A stretch of 64,000 bases of DNA from Lentisalinibacter sp035655155 (lineage in GTDB: Bacteria; Pseudomonadota; Gammaproteobacteria; Steroidobacterales; Woeseiaceae), in contig DASRVH010000099.1 of the NCBI GenBank assembly GCA_035655155.1, positions 1-64,000 of the forward strand. Reading direction: 5' to 3'. Both the position numbers and the translations under genes were made by a program. Every line of letters begins with the position of its first letter. Positions within the stretch are counted from its first letter, which is position 1. Positions 33,584-42,621 of this stretch are shown piece after piece. The notes beneath the pieces are model-generated. The model saw only the letters and a list, made by a program, of their open reading frames with translations, made no database searches and was not told the origin of the DNA.

Positions 33584-33940
33584 CTAGCCCGCCGCCGTTT
33601 CGGTGATGCGCAGCCATCTGACCCTGGCGCGGCTGTCGACCACGCATTCTCCCTTCCAGAGGACCGGGCCCCCCGCCTCTTCGGTGACTTCGAGCGTGTA
33701 GCGGTAATTCCGCGCCCCGGCCGGCGACCGGAAGAGTTTGCTGGCGAAGTCCTCTTCCGTGCCGTGACGGCCGGCTATCTCGTAGGCCGGCGGCGCGCCC
33801 TGCAGCTCGCCGATGCGCTCGATCAGCCTGACGGTACAGGCCTCGACGGCGTCGCGTTCCGTTGCACCGGCGTTCGCCAGCCCGGCTCCACTGGCCGATA
33901 GTGCGACCACCAGCAATGCTCTCGGCAACATACGACTCAT
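33584..33940 (-). CDS. Hypothetical secreted protein
   Basis: 118 residues. A signal peptide (MSRMLPRALLVVALSASGAGLANA) leads a small domain with two Cys (EACTVRL and KGECVVD), probably disulphide-bonded in the periplasm. The body has a helix (VRLIERIGELQG) followed by strands (RNYRYTLEVTEE, RVRWLRITET), reminiscent of small secreted alpha/beta domains, but no family is evident. A good AAGGAGA ribosome binding site precedes the ATG. It lies downstream of the LysR gene on the same strand. Confidence 0.6.
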   Translation of the reverse strand: MSRMLPRALLVVALSASGAGLANAGATERDAVEACTVRLIERIGELQGAPPAYEIAGRHGTEEDFASKLFRSPAGARNYRYTLEVTEEAGGPVLWKGECVVDSRARVRWLRITETAAG

Positions 33941-34042
33941 CGGGCATCTCCTTCGCGACGGCTGATCCAGGGACGCGGATCAGGCTATGGCGCACGCCGT
34001 GGCGCGACAAACGTTCAATTCTCGTCGACGGACGAATCCTGC

Positions 34043-34927
34043 TCACTCGTCCGTATGGAAGTTGTCGAGCAGCCAGGTCTTCAGGTTCCGCACTTCCTGG
34101 CGAGTGCTCTCCTCGGGTCTGAGGACGAGGAAGAAACTGTCACCGGTATCGAACTCTTCCTCGAACACGCGAGTCAGGCCGCCGGAGTCGAACCACGCCT
34201 TGCCGAGAGGCCAGGACACCAGCGCGATGCCGAGCCCCTTTTCCGCGGCGCGGGCAATGGCGGACATGGAATCCAGGCGGATGAGCTTGCCGGGACGCAC
34301 CCGGGGGACGCCGATGGAGTCGCTCCAGCGGTCCCAGGCGTTACGCCTGCCTTCGTGCACGATCAGTGTCTGGCCATCGAGCTGGTCGGCAGACCGCAGG
34401 TCGATCCCGGCGAGCAGAGACGGCGAGCATGCCACCACGAAACGATGGGCGAACAGGCGGTGTGCCTCCAGACCCTGCCACCGGCCGTCGCCCACCAGGA
34501 TCGAAATGTCCGCCTCTGCCGGGTGCACGTCCATGCTGCTCGGCTGGGTCACGATCCGGATGTCCGTGGCGGGATGCTGTTCCTGGTAGGAAGCGATCGC
34601 GGGCAGCAGCGCCTCGCTGGCGAAGAACGGCGGCAGCGAGAGCCGCAGGATATCGCGACCGTAGCGGTCACGCAGCTGATCCGTCTCCGATTCCAGGCGC
34701 GCGAACAGCGTGTCGAGTGTGGAGAAATAGGCCTCCCCGGCTTCCGTCAGTTCCAGCGAACGCGTCTTGCGATTGAACAGCGTGACGCCGAGCCGCCCTT
34801 CGAGCGCGCGGACCTGATGGCTGACGGCCGAGGGAGTCACGAACAGCTCTTCCGCGGCCTTCTTGAAGCTGAGATGGCGGGCTGCCAGCTGGAAGGTTCG
34901 CAGATGATTCAGGGACGGCAAACGCAT
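34043..34927 (-). CDS. LysR-family transcriptional regulator (GcvA-like)
   Basis: 294 residues. The N-terminal winged helix-turn-helix (1-60) reads LRTFQLAARHLSFKKAAEELFVTPSAVSHQVRALEGRLGV, followed by the linker helix and a periplasmic-binding-like effector domain. The SHQVRALE recognition helix resembles the GcvA subgroup, which includes beta-lactamase and amino-acid regulators. No divergent target gene sits beside it: CIA30 upstream is on the same strand 318 bp away and a small secreted protein gene lies downstream. Its target cannot be predicted. Confidence 0.9.
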   Translation of the reverse strand: MRLPSLNHLRTFQLAARHLSFKKAAEELFVTPSAVSHQVRALEGRLGVTLFNRKTRSLELTEAGEAYFSTLDTLFARLESETDQLRDRYGRDILRLSLPPFFASEALLPAIASYQEQHPATDIRIVTQPSSMDVHPAEADISILVGDGRWQGLEAHRLFAHRFVVACSPSLLAGIDLRSADQLDGQTLIVHEGRRNAWDRWSDSIGVPRVRPGKLIRLDSMSAIARAAEKGLGIALVSWPLGKAWFDSGGLTRVFEEEFDTGDSFFLVLRPEESTRQEVRNLKTWLLDNFHTDE

Positions 34928-35245
34928 GATCTGTCGCGTATGGGAACTGAGACGCTCTCTCGTCCCGCTGTGGACGGTGGCGCCGGAACGGCCGGACGGC
35001 CGTACAGGCGAACCGCGTCGTCAGCGGACAGAGCAACGGACAAAATCAGCAAGAAATATGCCAGCCCCGTGCGCCGACGAAGCCCTTGCCCGACGGGCCC
35101 GCGGAGGCGGTCCGCGCCTGCCCGTGGTGCAACGCAGCAAAACGATGCACCGTAGCGGTGCCGAGCGGATCTCGGGCGTCGCAATCGCTGCAGACGAAAG
35201 CGGCAAGCGCGGCGGACGGGGTAGTAGCGGCGGCCTCGTCGCTGT
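34928..35245. other. Intergenic region, 318 bp
   Basis: Between the CIA30 stop and the LysR start. It presumably holds the LysR promoter, but I could not find convincing -35/-10 elements, hairpins or repeats, and the short open frames lack ribosome binding sites and family similarity. Confidence 0.5.
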
Positions 35246-35830
35246 TCAGTGCCCGGCCACGGCACGGATGGACGCCACGTGCAGCTCGAACGGCCCGTCG
35301 CGCTTGTCGTAGATCATCAGGCCCATGCCGGTGATGGCGCTGGTGTCGAGCGGCGGTCCGTCGAGTTCGGAGCCGCGGAATCTCGGCACGAAACCCGAGA
35401 ACGGCACGTCGACCGTCTGCCAGGCGCCTGCGACCGTATCGAAGTCCGCCCAGTAGGCGACCGGGCGGCCGAAATAGCGGGCATCCGTGGTCAGACGCCA
35501 GGTGTAGCGGCGCCCGTCGCCCCGCACGCGCAGGCGGATCGCGTCATACTGCGACAGGTCGAGCTGCAGCGGCCCGGTGCGGATTGAGCTGAAACCACCG
35601 CCTCTCGTGTTGGTGCGGCCCGCGAAGCGCAGCTCCCCCGGCTGCAGGTCGAACCCGCCCTCGCTGCGCCCGCCCATGACGTTGTCGTTCACGACGTACC
35701 AGCCCAGATCCGGGCTGGCAGGGATGAAGTCCGTCACCAGGCGGCCCGCCAGGGCGGCGTCTTCGGCGTCGGACGGTGTTTGTGCAGACGTCATCAGCAC
35801 GAGACCGAACAAGAGGGCACGCCCGATCAC
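35246..35830 (-). CDS. CIA30-family (NDUFAF1-like) exported protein
   Basis: 194 residues with a signal peptide and a galactose-binding-like CIA30 domain. The family opening WYVVNDNVMGGRSEGGF is followed by LRFAGRTNTRGGGFSSIR, LRVRGDGRRYTWRL and the FRG/DTSAITGMGLMI closing block. Eukaryotic CIA30 helps complex I assembly; bacterial exported versions have no established role. It stands alone between the LysR gene and a divergent membrane protein gene. Confidence 0.85.
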   Translation of the reverse strand: MIGRALLFGLVLMTSAQTPSDAEDAALAGRLVTDFIPASPDLGWYVVNDNVMGGRSEGGFDLQPGELRFAGRTNTRGGGFSSIRTGPLQLDLSQYDAIRLRVRGDGRRYTWRLTTDARYFGRPVAYWADFDTVAGAWQTVDVPFSGFVPRFRGSELDGPPLDTSAITGMGLMIYDKRDGPFELHVASIRAVAGH

Positions 35831-36091
35831 CGGCGACGAACGCGCGCACGCGGTACGAGTCGGGTCAGGCCGTGGCCGCCCGCAGGCAACCGGATAGGGT
35901 GGAGAGTCGTGTTCATTCGGGCAGTTTGCGACGACTTGTCTGCCGCGGCAACCGAGGCAGTCGGGTCGACTATACTACCGTCGTTCCGGGCCCGTGGTGG
36001 CGTCAAGGATAGTTTTTATGTTCGATCGTGATCTCGCCGCCGGAAAGCCGGTCTGCGATGTGCCGGCCGCTGACGGTACCGGGACGTTGTG

Positions 36092-36787
36092 ATGACTGCG
36101 AACGCCCGAAGGGGCGAGATCTTTTTCCCGCTGATGGGTCTCGTGCTTTTCGCACTGGTTATCGCCGGCTTCGTGCCGCCGGCGTTTTCGCGCCCTGGCG
36201 GGCCGATTGCCATGCCGTTGCTGCTGCACGTTCACGGCGCGATTTTCGCCGGCTGGTTCGTGCTGTTCATTGCGCAGGCCAGGCTGATCGGCGCGGGCAG
36301 CGCGCAGCTGCACCGACGCATCGGGGCGGCAAGCCTCATCCTCGCGCTGGCCATCGTCGTGCTCGGGTTTCTCGTCATCGGCGGCGCCTATGCGCGCCCG
36401 GACTGGAGCATCGCCGGCCTGCCGCCTGCGGCATCGGTGATGTTCCCGTTCACCGATATCGTGAATTTCACGGCCGCGTTCGCACTCGCCTTCGTCAATC
36501 GACACAACCCTGCTGCGCACAAGCGCTTCATGTTGCTTGCCGGCATACTGATCATGGACCCCGCCGTCGCACGGCTGGTGTTCACTGCGGGCCTCCCCGC
36601 CCCGATGATCCTCGTGATCGAGCTGGCGCTCCTGGCGGCGCTCATCGTCTACGACATCCGCACACGCCGTCGGCCGCACTGGGCGAGTCTCGCCGGCGTC
36701 GCGCTCTTTGCGGGGGCGATGTTCGCGAAGCTCGTCATCGCCCCCTCCACCGGCTGGGCCATATTCGTCGACGGGCTGTTCGGCTGA
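36092..36787 (+). CDS. Hypothetical seven-helix membrane protein
   Basis: 231 residues with about seven hydrophobic helices. Conserved-looking His residues lie at helix ends (LLLHVHGAIFAGWFVLF, AQLHRRIG, NRHNPAAHKRFMLLAG), an arrangement seen in haem-binding or DUF2306-like membrane proteins. I cannot assign a family with certainty. An in-frame GTG at 36089 directly precedes the ATG, and either may be used; GGGAC lies eight bases upstream. It has no obvious operon partner. Confidence 0.6.
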   Translation: MTANARRGEIFFPLMGLVLFALVIAGFVPPAFSRPGGPIAMPLLLHVHGAIFAGWFVLFIAQARLIGAGSAQLHRRIGAASLILALAIVVLGFLVIGGAYARPDWSIAGLPPAASVMFPFTDIVNFTAAFALAFVNRHNPAAHKRFMLLAGILIMDPAVARLVFTAGLPAPMILVIELALLAALIVYDIRTRRRPHWASLAGVALFAGAMFAKLVIAPSTGWAIFVDGLFG

Positions 36788-36837
36788 CTGGCTTATTGGC
36801 GTATCGGCTGATCGTCCGCGGCGCGCGGGGCTCGCGC

Positions 36838-37035
36838 TCACGGGTCGCGCCGCGCAGCCGCTCTGCGCGCATACAGCCTCAGGCCCCAGATCAGAAGCCC
36901 GGCGGCACACAGCAGGAGCCCGCTGAACCGCCCGATGGTCTCGTCGCCGAACCAGTGAAACATCAGGCCGCCGCCGGCGAGATAGAGCAGCGGAAGCAGG
37001 CGGTACAACCACGCGGGCAACCAAAGACTCTGCAT
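36838..37035 (-). CDS. Small two-helix membrane protein
   Basis: 65 residues. Two hydrophobic helices (WLYRLLPLLYLAGGGLMF and FSGLLLCAAGLLIWGLRLY) are followed by a basic tail. The YRLLPLLYLxGGL pattern is seen in small uncharacterised proteins. Start chosen at 37035 (GGGA upstream); an ATG at 37053 lacks a ribosome binding site. Same strand as the HupE pair but about 100 bp downstream. Confidence 0.5.
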   Translation of the reverse strand: MQSLWLPAWLYRLLPLLYLAGGGLMFHWFGDETIGRFSGLLLCAAGLLIWGLRLYARRAAARRDP

Positions 37036-37136
37036 TGGCGCGTCCCATTCCATCGACCGGGCAGACGTTAGCTCCGGCCGGCGTCCGCCGCCGCGAGTCA
37101 CTTCACGGTTCCGGACCCTCGGTTGCCGGGCGGGGC

Positions 37137-37739
37137 TCAGCGTGATGAGGCGGTCAGTGCCAGCACCAGTATGGAGCTGGCGGCCACCCACGACCCCAGG
37201 ATCCGGAGCCCGACACGCTGCCAGGGCTTCTTGCTGAAGAAATCCGCGATCCCGCAGGCGTAGATCAGCCAGAGGTTGAGGCCGACTCCGGTGCCGACCA
37301 GCGCCAGTATCCGCTCCCGGCCGTCCAGCGCCTCGGGCGTGGAGTCGAAGCCGAGGAAGAAGCCCGCGAATGCGCCCGCCGCCGGGTAGAGCGGCAGCGG
37401 CGCCCTGCGGCCGGCGGCGGTCAGGAGCCCGATCGCCGTCGTGCCGGCCAGCAGCAACCCCCCGACCGTATCGGGAGCCACGCCGGCCCCGGCGAGTGCC
37501 AGTCCCGCCGCGGCTGCAAGGAAGAATGCGGGCAGGGCGAGCCGGTTCTCCCGCGGTCCCCGCTGGCCGATGAACAGGCCGGTGGCGAGTATCAGCAGTA
37601 TGTGGGCCGGCACCAGCAGCGGATGCAGCACGCCGTTATAGAACTCGTTCATCCCCTCCACGGGGCTGTGGGCATGGGCCGCGGCCGGCAGGACGCCCAG
37701 GGTTGCTGCGAGGAAGAGGAGGGCGGCCTTCGGTATCAC
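37137..37739 (-). CDS. HupE/UreJ-like membrane protein (second copy)
   Basis: 200 residues with a signal-like N-terminus (ALLFLAATLGVLPAAAHAH) and six further helices. It has the HupE-type opening GVLHPLLVPAHILLILATGLFIGQRG, where His residues sit in the first membrane segments, but otherwise diverges from the paralogue just upstream. The start overlaps the upstream gene's stop by ATGA. HupE-like proteins are thought to be nickel or cobalt permeases or energy-coupled accessory proteins. No nickel enzyme lies nearby. Confidence 0.75.
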   Translation of the reverse strand: MIPKAALLFLAATLGVLPAAAHAHSPVEGMNEFYNGVLHPLLVPAHILLILATGLFIGQRGPRENRLALPAFFLAAAAGLALAGAGVAPDTVGGLLLAGTTAIGLLTAAGRRAPLPLYPAAGAFAGFFLGFDSTPEALDGRERILALVGTGVGLNLWLIYACGIADFFSKKPWQRVGLRILGSWVAASSILVLALTASSR

Positions 37740-38323
37740 AGCACGCCGGTCAGGAAGCCCACGCCCGCAAGCGCTATCGCTCCGCCGCCCGCGCGGATGG
37801 CGACCCGGCCTGCGCGCCAGCGCGCGCCGAGCCCGAGGGCGATGCCGGAGAGGTGCAGCAGACCGGTGGATATGACGAATCCGGCGCTATAGGCCAGCGG
37901 GCTGGCGGCGTGCGGCAGCTCGGTGCCGTGGGCGTGGCCGTGGAATACGGCGAAGACGCCGACGATGACGGCGGCGGCCCACAGCGGCGGCCGCGCGGCC
38001 AGGGCCACCATGGCGCCCAGCACCAGGGCCGATGCGGCGATGCCCGCTTCCACGGCCGGCAAAGGCAGGCCCGCCACCCCCGCCGCGCCGCCGCAGGCCA
38101 TCACCAGCGGGAATACCACCGGCAGCAGCCAGATGGCCGGCACCCCCAGAAAGGCGCCCCACAGGCCGACGGCAATCATGGCGACGACGTGATCCCAGCC
38201 GAACAGCGGGTGCAGAAGACCGCTGACGAAGCCGCCGGCGAAGCCTTCCGCTTCGTGGGCCAGGGCCGTGTCGGCGATCAACAGAAGAAACAGCGTGCCG
38301 ACGATGGTTCGTGTCAGGGTCAT
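37736..38323 (-). CDS. hupE: HupE/UreJ-family putative nickel permease
   Basis: 195 residues. The N-terminal signal-like helix is followed by the family signature GLLHPLFGWDHVVAMIAVGLWGA and FAVFHGHAHGTELP, both rich in metal-ligand His and Asp. Six to seven membrane helices are predicted. HupE/UreJ proteins are encoded with hydrogenases or ureases elsewhere. Here the gene is paired by a 4-bp overlap with a divergent homologue and neither urease nor hydrogenase genes are in the window, so the metal and client enzyme are unknown. Confidence 0.85.
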   Translation of the reverse strand: MTLTRTIVGTLFLLLIADTALAHEAEGFAGGFVSGLLHPLFGWDHVVAMIAVGLWGAFLGVPAIWLLPVVFPLVMACGGAAGVAGLPLPAVEAGIAASALVLGAMVALAARPPLWAAAVIVGVFAVFHGHAHGTELPHAASPLAYSAGFVISTGLLHLSGIALGLGARWRAGRVAIRAGGGAIALAGVGFLTGVL

Positions 38324-38375
38324 GCTCCGGTCTCCCTCCTCCTGTCCGGGTGTGCGCGCAGACGCGTCGTGACCG

Positions 38376-39449
38376 CTATTCCGGCGCCCTCTCGAAGAAC
38401 TGGACGATAGCGCCGTCCGGCGTCTTCACCTCGAACAGACGCACGGCGCCCCAGGGTTCCAGGGACAGTTTCCGGATTGGCGCGGCGATCGTCCATCCCC
38501 GGGCCCCGATCGTCGCCAGCGCCGTCTCGACGTCCTCCACCGGGAAGCGCACGGCCAGGATGCCGAGGTTCGGCGCATGGCAGCGCTCGGCGTAATCCCG
38601 GCCGTCCAGCCCCATGATCTCGATCATCTCCATGCGGCCGAATTCGCCCGGCGTGGGGAAGACTATCCCGGCCCGGTAGGGTATCTCCGTCGTCAGGTTC
38701 AGCGGGATGCCCAGCGGCATCGGCGTGGGCTCCGCGGCGACATAGGGCGGGCCGTTGAAGAAGGTGGCGAAGCCGAGGATCTCCGTGAAGAAGCGGTACG
38801 CGGCGTCCCGATCGCGCACCATCTGCATCACGTTGAACGGTCCGGTCATGCGCTCGAACTCGGGGATGGTCCCGGGCAGTGGCGGCGCCAGGCGCTCGTA
38901 GCCCTGCACCTGGACCCCGTCCGGACCCCGGTAGATGACCACGTTCAGTTTCGAGGCGCCCCACTCGAGATAGGTGATCGGGGTCTCCGTCCACCAGCCG
39001 AGGCGTATGGCATCCGCGTAGACGGCCTCCATGTCCTTCATGCGGACCATGAGGCTGAAGTAGCAGCCGGTGTCCCAGGCGCGGGATCCGGGGCGCATCG
39101 GCACCCTGGGGCCGGCATTGTCGAAGCGCACCAGCCGGACGAGGCCGCTGTCGTAGCCCGGCGAACCGAGGAGCAGTGCCTCGCCGGTCGTCTTCTCCGG
39201 CAGTCCCCAGGCGGCGATGCCGTCCTCGCCGAGCGCCCCCCGCCATTTCACCTCGTAGCCGCCGATCTCCAGGAAGAAGCGGGCAGTGCGGTCGAGGTCG
39301 GTGACGCTGACGACGGCCTCCTGCCAGTCCGACGTGGTGACCGGCTGCACGTCGTTCTCATCGCCCTTGCTGTTATTGCCGGCTGCGGCTGCGGCCGCCG
39401 CCGCCAGCCAGAGCGCGAGTGCGGCGCGGAGCCCGGCGCGTCTCCCCAT
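38376..39449 (-). CDS. Exported tandem VOC-superfamily protein
   Basis: 357 residues. The N-terminus is a signal peptide (ALALWLAAAAAAAAG). Two vicinal-oxygen-chelate (glyoxalase/bleomycin-resistance) modules follow: one opening EAVVSVTDLDRTARFFLEIGGY, the second FNVMQMVRDRDAAYRFFTEILGF and closing RLFEVKTPDGAIVQFFE. VOC enzymes are usually cytosolic, so export is uncommon. Several expected metal-ligand positions are hard to assign, so catalysis is unproven. It is followed 66 bp later by the HupE pair on the same strand. Confidence 0.75.
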   Translation of the reverse strand: MGRRAGLRAALALWLAAAAAAAAGNNSKGDENDVQPVTTSDWQEAVVSVTDLDRTARFFLEIGGYEVKWRGALGEDGIAAWGLPEKTTGEALLLGSPGYDSGLVRLVRFDNAGPRVPMRPGSRAWDTGCYFSLMVRMKDMEAVYADAIRLGWWTETPITYLEWGASKLNVVIYRGPDGVQVQGYERLAPPLPGTIPEFERMTGPFNVMQMVRDRDAAYRFFTEILGFATFFNGPPYVAAEPTPMPLGIPLNLTTEIPYRAGIVFPTPGEFGRMEMIEIMGLDGRDYAERCHAPNLGILAVRFPVEDVETALATIGARGWTIAAPIRKLSLEPWGAVRLFEVKTPDGAIVQFFERAPE

Positions 39450-39476
39450 GAACCTCCCCCTCTTGCTGCGATGTCG

Positions 39477-40532
39477 TCAGCGCGCGGGCGGGCTGTGGTC
39501 GCCGAGCACCCGGATGGGCTCGCCGACGACGCCCTGCACCCAGAGCATCTGCACCAGCACGATCACCACGATGGCGAGCGGCGTGGCCAGCAGCACCCCG
39601 AACAGGCCGTAGAACAGCCCCAGCGCGAACTGTGCCAGCAAGAGTACCGCAGGTGGCAGCGAGACGGCGCGCCGCTGGATGACGGGGGTGAGGAAGTTGC
39701 CCTCGATGAACTGCACGGCGACGTAGACCAGCGTGACCCACAGCGCCATGGGCAGGGACACGGTGAGGGCGATCAGGAGGGCGGGAACGATGGAGGTGAT
39801 GGGGCCGATGTACGGGACGAAGGAGAAAAGACCGGCGATCACGCCGAGTACCAGCGCCAGCGGCATGTCGATGAGCCACAGTCCGAGGGTGGTCAGCAGC
39901 CCCACCCCCGTCATGGAGGCGAACCGCCCCACCAGCCACCAGCGCAGGGCATGGCCCAGCGAGAAGAGGATCTCGCGCCCCCGCTCCCGCCTGTCCTCCG
40001 GCACGACATGCAGCACGCCGCGGACGTAGATGCGCGGCTGCAGGGCCAGGTAGAAGCCGATGATGAGGATGGCGGCGACGTTGGCGAGCAGCGTGAAAAC
40101 GGTGGAGAAGACGCCGGTGATGCCCGCCACGATGTCCTTGCCGCTGGGCGCGAGCGCGCCCGGATCCAGGTTTTCGAGCTGGGCCTGCAGCGGCGGGTGG
40201 GAGATGGCGTCGCGGACCTGGTCTATGGCGGAGGGGAGCCGGTCGGCGAGTTCGGAGGCCTGCTCGCTGAAGCGGGGTCCGACCAGCAGGAAGAACGCCA
40301 GGACGGCGAGGCCCAGCAGCGCGACCACCAGCAGCCGGGCGAGCGTGGCCGGCACCGGCACGAAGCGCATCAGCAGGTAGGCCAGGCCATCCAGCAGCAG
40401 TGCCATCAGGATGGCCGAGAAGGCGACCAGGAAGACGGGCGAGCCGGGCCACACCAGCAGCGCCGTCAGGGCCGTGAACAGCACGGCCCCGAACACGGTC
40501 ATCCACCGCCCGGATTGTGTCGCGCCGGTCAT
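39477..40532 (-). CDS. AI-2E/PerM-family transporter
   Basis: 351 residues with about eight membrane helices. The soluble segment between helices (FSEQASELADRLPSAIDQVRD) and the C-terminal block VPYIGPITSIVPALLIAL...VQFIEGNFLTPVIQRRAVSLPP are family hallmarks (the PxxGxxxxxxP and QFIEGNxLxP motifs). Members include TqsA, PerM and sodium/proton antiporters, so the substrate is open. It is on the same strand as the YqjD/YqjE-like pair, just 7 bp downstream of it. Confidence 0.88.
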   Translation of the reverse strand: MTGATQSGRWMTVFGAVLFTALTALLVWPGSPVFLVAFSAILMALLLDGLAYLLMRFVPVPATLARLLVVALLGLAVLAFFLLVGPRFSEQASELADRLPSAIDQVRDAISHPPLQAQLENLDPGALAPSGKDIVAGITGVFSTVFTLLANVAAILIIGFYLALQPRIYVRGVLHVVPEDRRERGREILFSLGHALRWWLVGRFASMTGVGLLTTLGLWLIDMPLALVLGVIAGLFSFVPYIGPITSIVPALLIALTVSLPMALWVTLVYVAVQFIEGNFLTPVIQRRAVSLPPAVLLLAQFALGLFYGLFGVLLATPLAIVVIVLVQMLWVQGVVGEPIRVLGDHSPPAR

Positions 40533-40539
40533 CCGGCCG

Positions 40540-41031
40540 TCAGCGTCGCCGCCGTCCCGCCCGTCTCTCCTCTTCGTCCGCGCTGCCGAAACGCTCGCGC
40601 AGCGCCGGTGCCACGCCCAGGGCGACCCCGGCCACCAGCGCGGCGATCACCACGTCGGTGGAGCGCACGCCACGGCGGCTCAGATTCTCGCCCAGGCTGC
40701 GCCCCATGCGGGACGCCAGTTCCACCGGCGGGGCCTCGGGCTCCCGGCCCGGAGAACGGGCGGGCTCGCGCAGCGGTCGCCGCGCATAGCTGTTCGCGAC
40801 GACCCCCGCGATCAGGGCCAGCACCAGCAGGGTGCCGGCGGTGACCAGCGCCGCCGCCCAGGCGGGCATGGCGACCTTCAGTGCCAGGTAGCCGGACGTG
40901 ACCGCGAAGCCGATTGCGGCGAGCGCGATGACTGCGCAGACCACCAGCAGCACGGCGGCCACCGCCTGGTGTTGCCACCAGGTCTGGAAGCGCTCCCCGA
41001 TGCGGGCGGCCAGCCTCTGGAGTCCTTCCAC
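40540..41031 (-). CDS. YqjE/holin-like membrane protein
   Basis: 163 residues with two adjacent transmembrane helices (VAAVLLVVCAVIALAAIGFAV and WAAALVTAGTLLVLALIAGVV) and a third C-terminal helix (TDVVIAALVAGVALGVAP). The two-helix hairpin resembles the YqjE/Holin-X superfamily. The immediate partner is a DUF883/YqjD-like protein 11 bp upstream, and such pairs accompany each other in proteobacteria. YqjD anchors ribosomes at the membrane in stationary phase; YqjE's role is unknown. Confidence 0.6.
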   Translation of the reverse strand: MEGLQRLAARIGERFQTWWQHQAVAAVLLVVCAVIALAAIGFAVTSGYLALKVAMPAWAAALVTAGTLLVLALIAGVVANSYARRPLREPARSPGREPEAPPVELASRMGRSLGENLSRRGVRSTDVVIAALVAGVALGVAPALRERFGSADEEERRAGRRRR

Positions 41032-41042
41032 GAGGGCGCCGC

Positions 41043-41345
41043 TCAGTGCCTGCGGTCCAGGATCAGCCCCATGACGAAGCCGGTGCCGAAGGCTGTGAGG
41101 ATGCTCGTCAAAGGGCGCTCCTCCACCTCCTTCTCGATGGCGCCGTAGGCGTCCGTGGCCCGCTTGCGGGCCTGGTCGCGGGCGTGCTTTGCCCGTTCGG
41201 TCGCCTCCTCGTAGAGGTGCTGGCCCTCGCTGACGCCGGCGTCCCTCATGGTCTTGACCAGCGCCGCCATGTCCTTGCGCAGGTCGGCCATGTCCGAACG
41301 TAACTGGTTCAGTTCCTTGTCGAAGTCGGTGTTCGTGTCTGCCAT
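41043..41345 (-). CDS. DUF883 (ElaB/YqjD-like) membrane-anchored protein
   Basis: 100 residues. A long amphipathic helix (ELNQLRSDMADLRKDMAALVKTMRD) is followed by a charged helix (ATERAKHARDQARKRATDAYGAIEK) and a C-terminal anchor after ERP (PLTSILTAFGTGFVMGLIL). This is the ElaB/YqjD/DUF883 plan; E. coli members bind 70S and 100S ribosomes at the inner membrane in stationary phase. It is the first gene of a three-gene run with the YqjE-like and AI-2E-family proteins. Confidence 0.88.
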   Translation of the reverse strand: MADTNTDFDKELNQLRSDMADLRKDMAALVKTMRDAGVSEGQHLYEEATERAKHARDQARKRATDAYGAIEKEVEERPLTSILTAFGTGFVMGLILDRRH

Positions 41346-41580
41346 GGTTCTCTGCCTCTCCGGTTCCGTCCGGTTCTGTTTACGATCCTGTTTTCCGCGG
41401 CCGGCGTCGAGGCTGCCGGGTGCGTTCGTCGTCCCAGCAGCGGCGCCAGCCCGTACTCACACCCGACTTCATTCTATGACTGTCGGCGGGGGGCGAGTAT
41501 TGCGAAAAATCAATGCCTCGCCGCGGGTCGAACGCAATCGGTTGCTTCCGTGAACGGGTGACCGTAGGCTCCCCGGCACC

Positions 41581-42588
41581 ATGCCGGCCGACCCCAACGC
41601 CCCGCGATTCGTCGACACCGCCCGCAGCGTGCTGCCGGGGCTGGCCATCGCCGTCACCGTCGCCATGGCGGCGGAGTTCGTCGCCGAGCACTACGGCGGG
41701 CCGGTCATGCTGCTTGCGCTGCTGCTCGGCATCGCGTTCAACTTCCTCTCCGAGCCCGGCACGCGAACGGCCGCGGGCATCGAGTTTTCGTCGAAGCGCG
41801 TGCTCAGGGTCGGCGTGGCTCTGCTGGGGCTGCGTATCACCTTCGACGACATCGCGGCGCTGGGCACGCTGCCGCTGGTGCTGGTGGTCGCCGGCGTGGC
41901 CGGCACCATCGGTATCGGCCTCCTGCTGGCGATGCTCCTGCGCATGCCCAGGTCCTTCGGCATGCTGACTGCGGGCGCGACGGCCATCTGCGGTGCTTCG
42001 GCGGCGCTCGCCATCTCCGCCGTGCTGCCGAAACATGCCCGGCTGGAGCGGGACACGGTATTCACGGTGGTCGCCGTTACGGGCCTCAGCACCATCGCCA
42101 TGATCGTCTATCCGATCGTCGTCTCCTGGTTCGCGATGGACGACACCGCCGCCGGCATCTTCCTGGGAGGCACCATCCACGACGTGGCCCAGGTGGTGGG
42201 CGCCGGCTACATGGTGTCCCAGGAGGCGGGAGACGTCGCCACCTTCACCAAGCTGCTGCGCGTCTCCATGCTGGTGCCGGTGGTGTTCCTGATCCTGGCG
42301 GCGACCCACCGCCAGACCGGGAGCGCCGGCGGCACGCTGCGCTCTACCCTGCCGGTGTTCCTGATCGTGTTCGTGGTGCTGGTGGTCGTCGGCAGCTACG
42401 GGCTGGTGCCGGAGGGCGCGCGGGACTGGCTGATCGGGCTCTCCCGGGGCTGCCTGGTGACCGCCATCGCCGCGCTGGGCATGAAAACCTCGCTGAAGGA
42501 CCTCGCCGCCGTCGGTCCGAAGGCCATCGGCCTGGTGGTGGCCGAGACGCTCTGCCTGGCCGCTTTCTTTCTGATCGTGCTCGCGTGA
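41581..42588 (+). CDS. YeiH-family putative sulfate exporter
   Basis: 335 residues with about ten hydrophobic helices. The family motifs are VALLGLRITFDDI, GATAICGASAALAI, the GGTIHDVAQVVGAGY stretch with its conserved His and Asp, and ALGMKTSLKDL near the end. YeiH/UPF0324 proteins are annotated as sulfate or sulfonate-derived anion exporters on limited evidence. ATG at 41581. The gene is alone on its strand. Between 41346 and 41580 I see nothing beyond ordinary intergenic sequence. Confidence 0.85.
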   Translation: MPADPNAPRFVDTARSVLPGLAIAVTVAMAAEFVAEHYGGPVMLLALLLGIAFNFLSEPGTRTAAGIEFSSKRVLRVGVALLGLRITFDDIAALGTLPLVLVVAGVAGTIGIGLLLAMLLRMPRSFGMLTAGATAICGASAALAISAVLPKHARLERDTVFTVVAVTGLSTIAMIVYPIVVSWFAMDDTAAGIFLGGTIHDVAQVVGAGYMVSQEAGDVATFTKLLRVSMLVPVVFLILAATHRQTGSAGGTLRSTLPVFLIVFVVLVVVGSYGLVPEGARDWLIGLSRGCLVTAIAALGMKTSLKDLAAVGPKAIGLVVAETLCLAAFFLIVLA

Positions 42589-42621
42589 GCGTACGGCCCG
42601 GGGCGCCGGCGCCCCGGGCGG

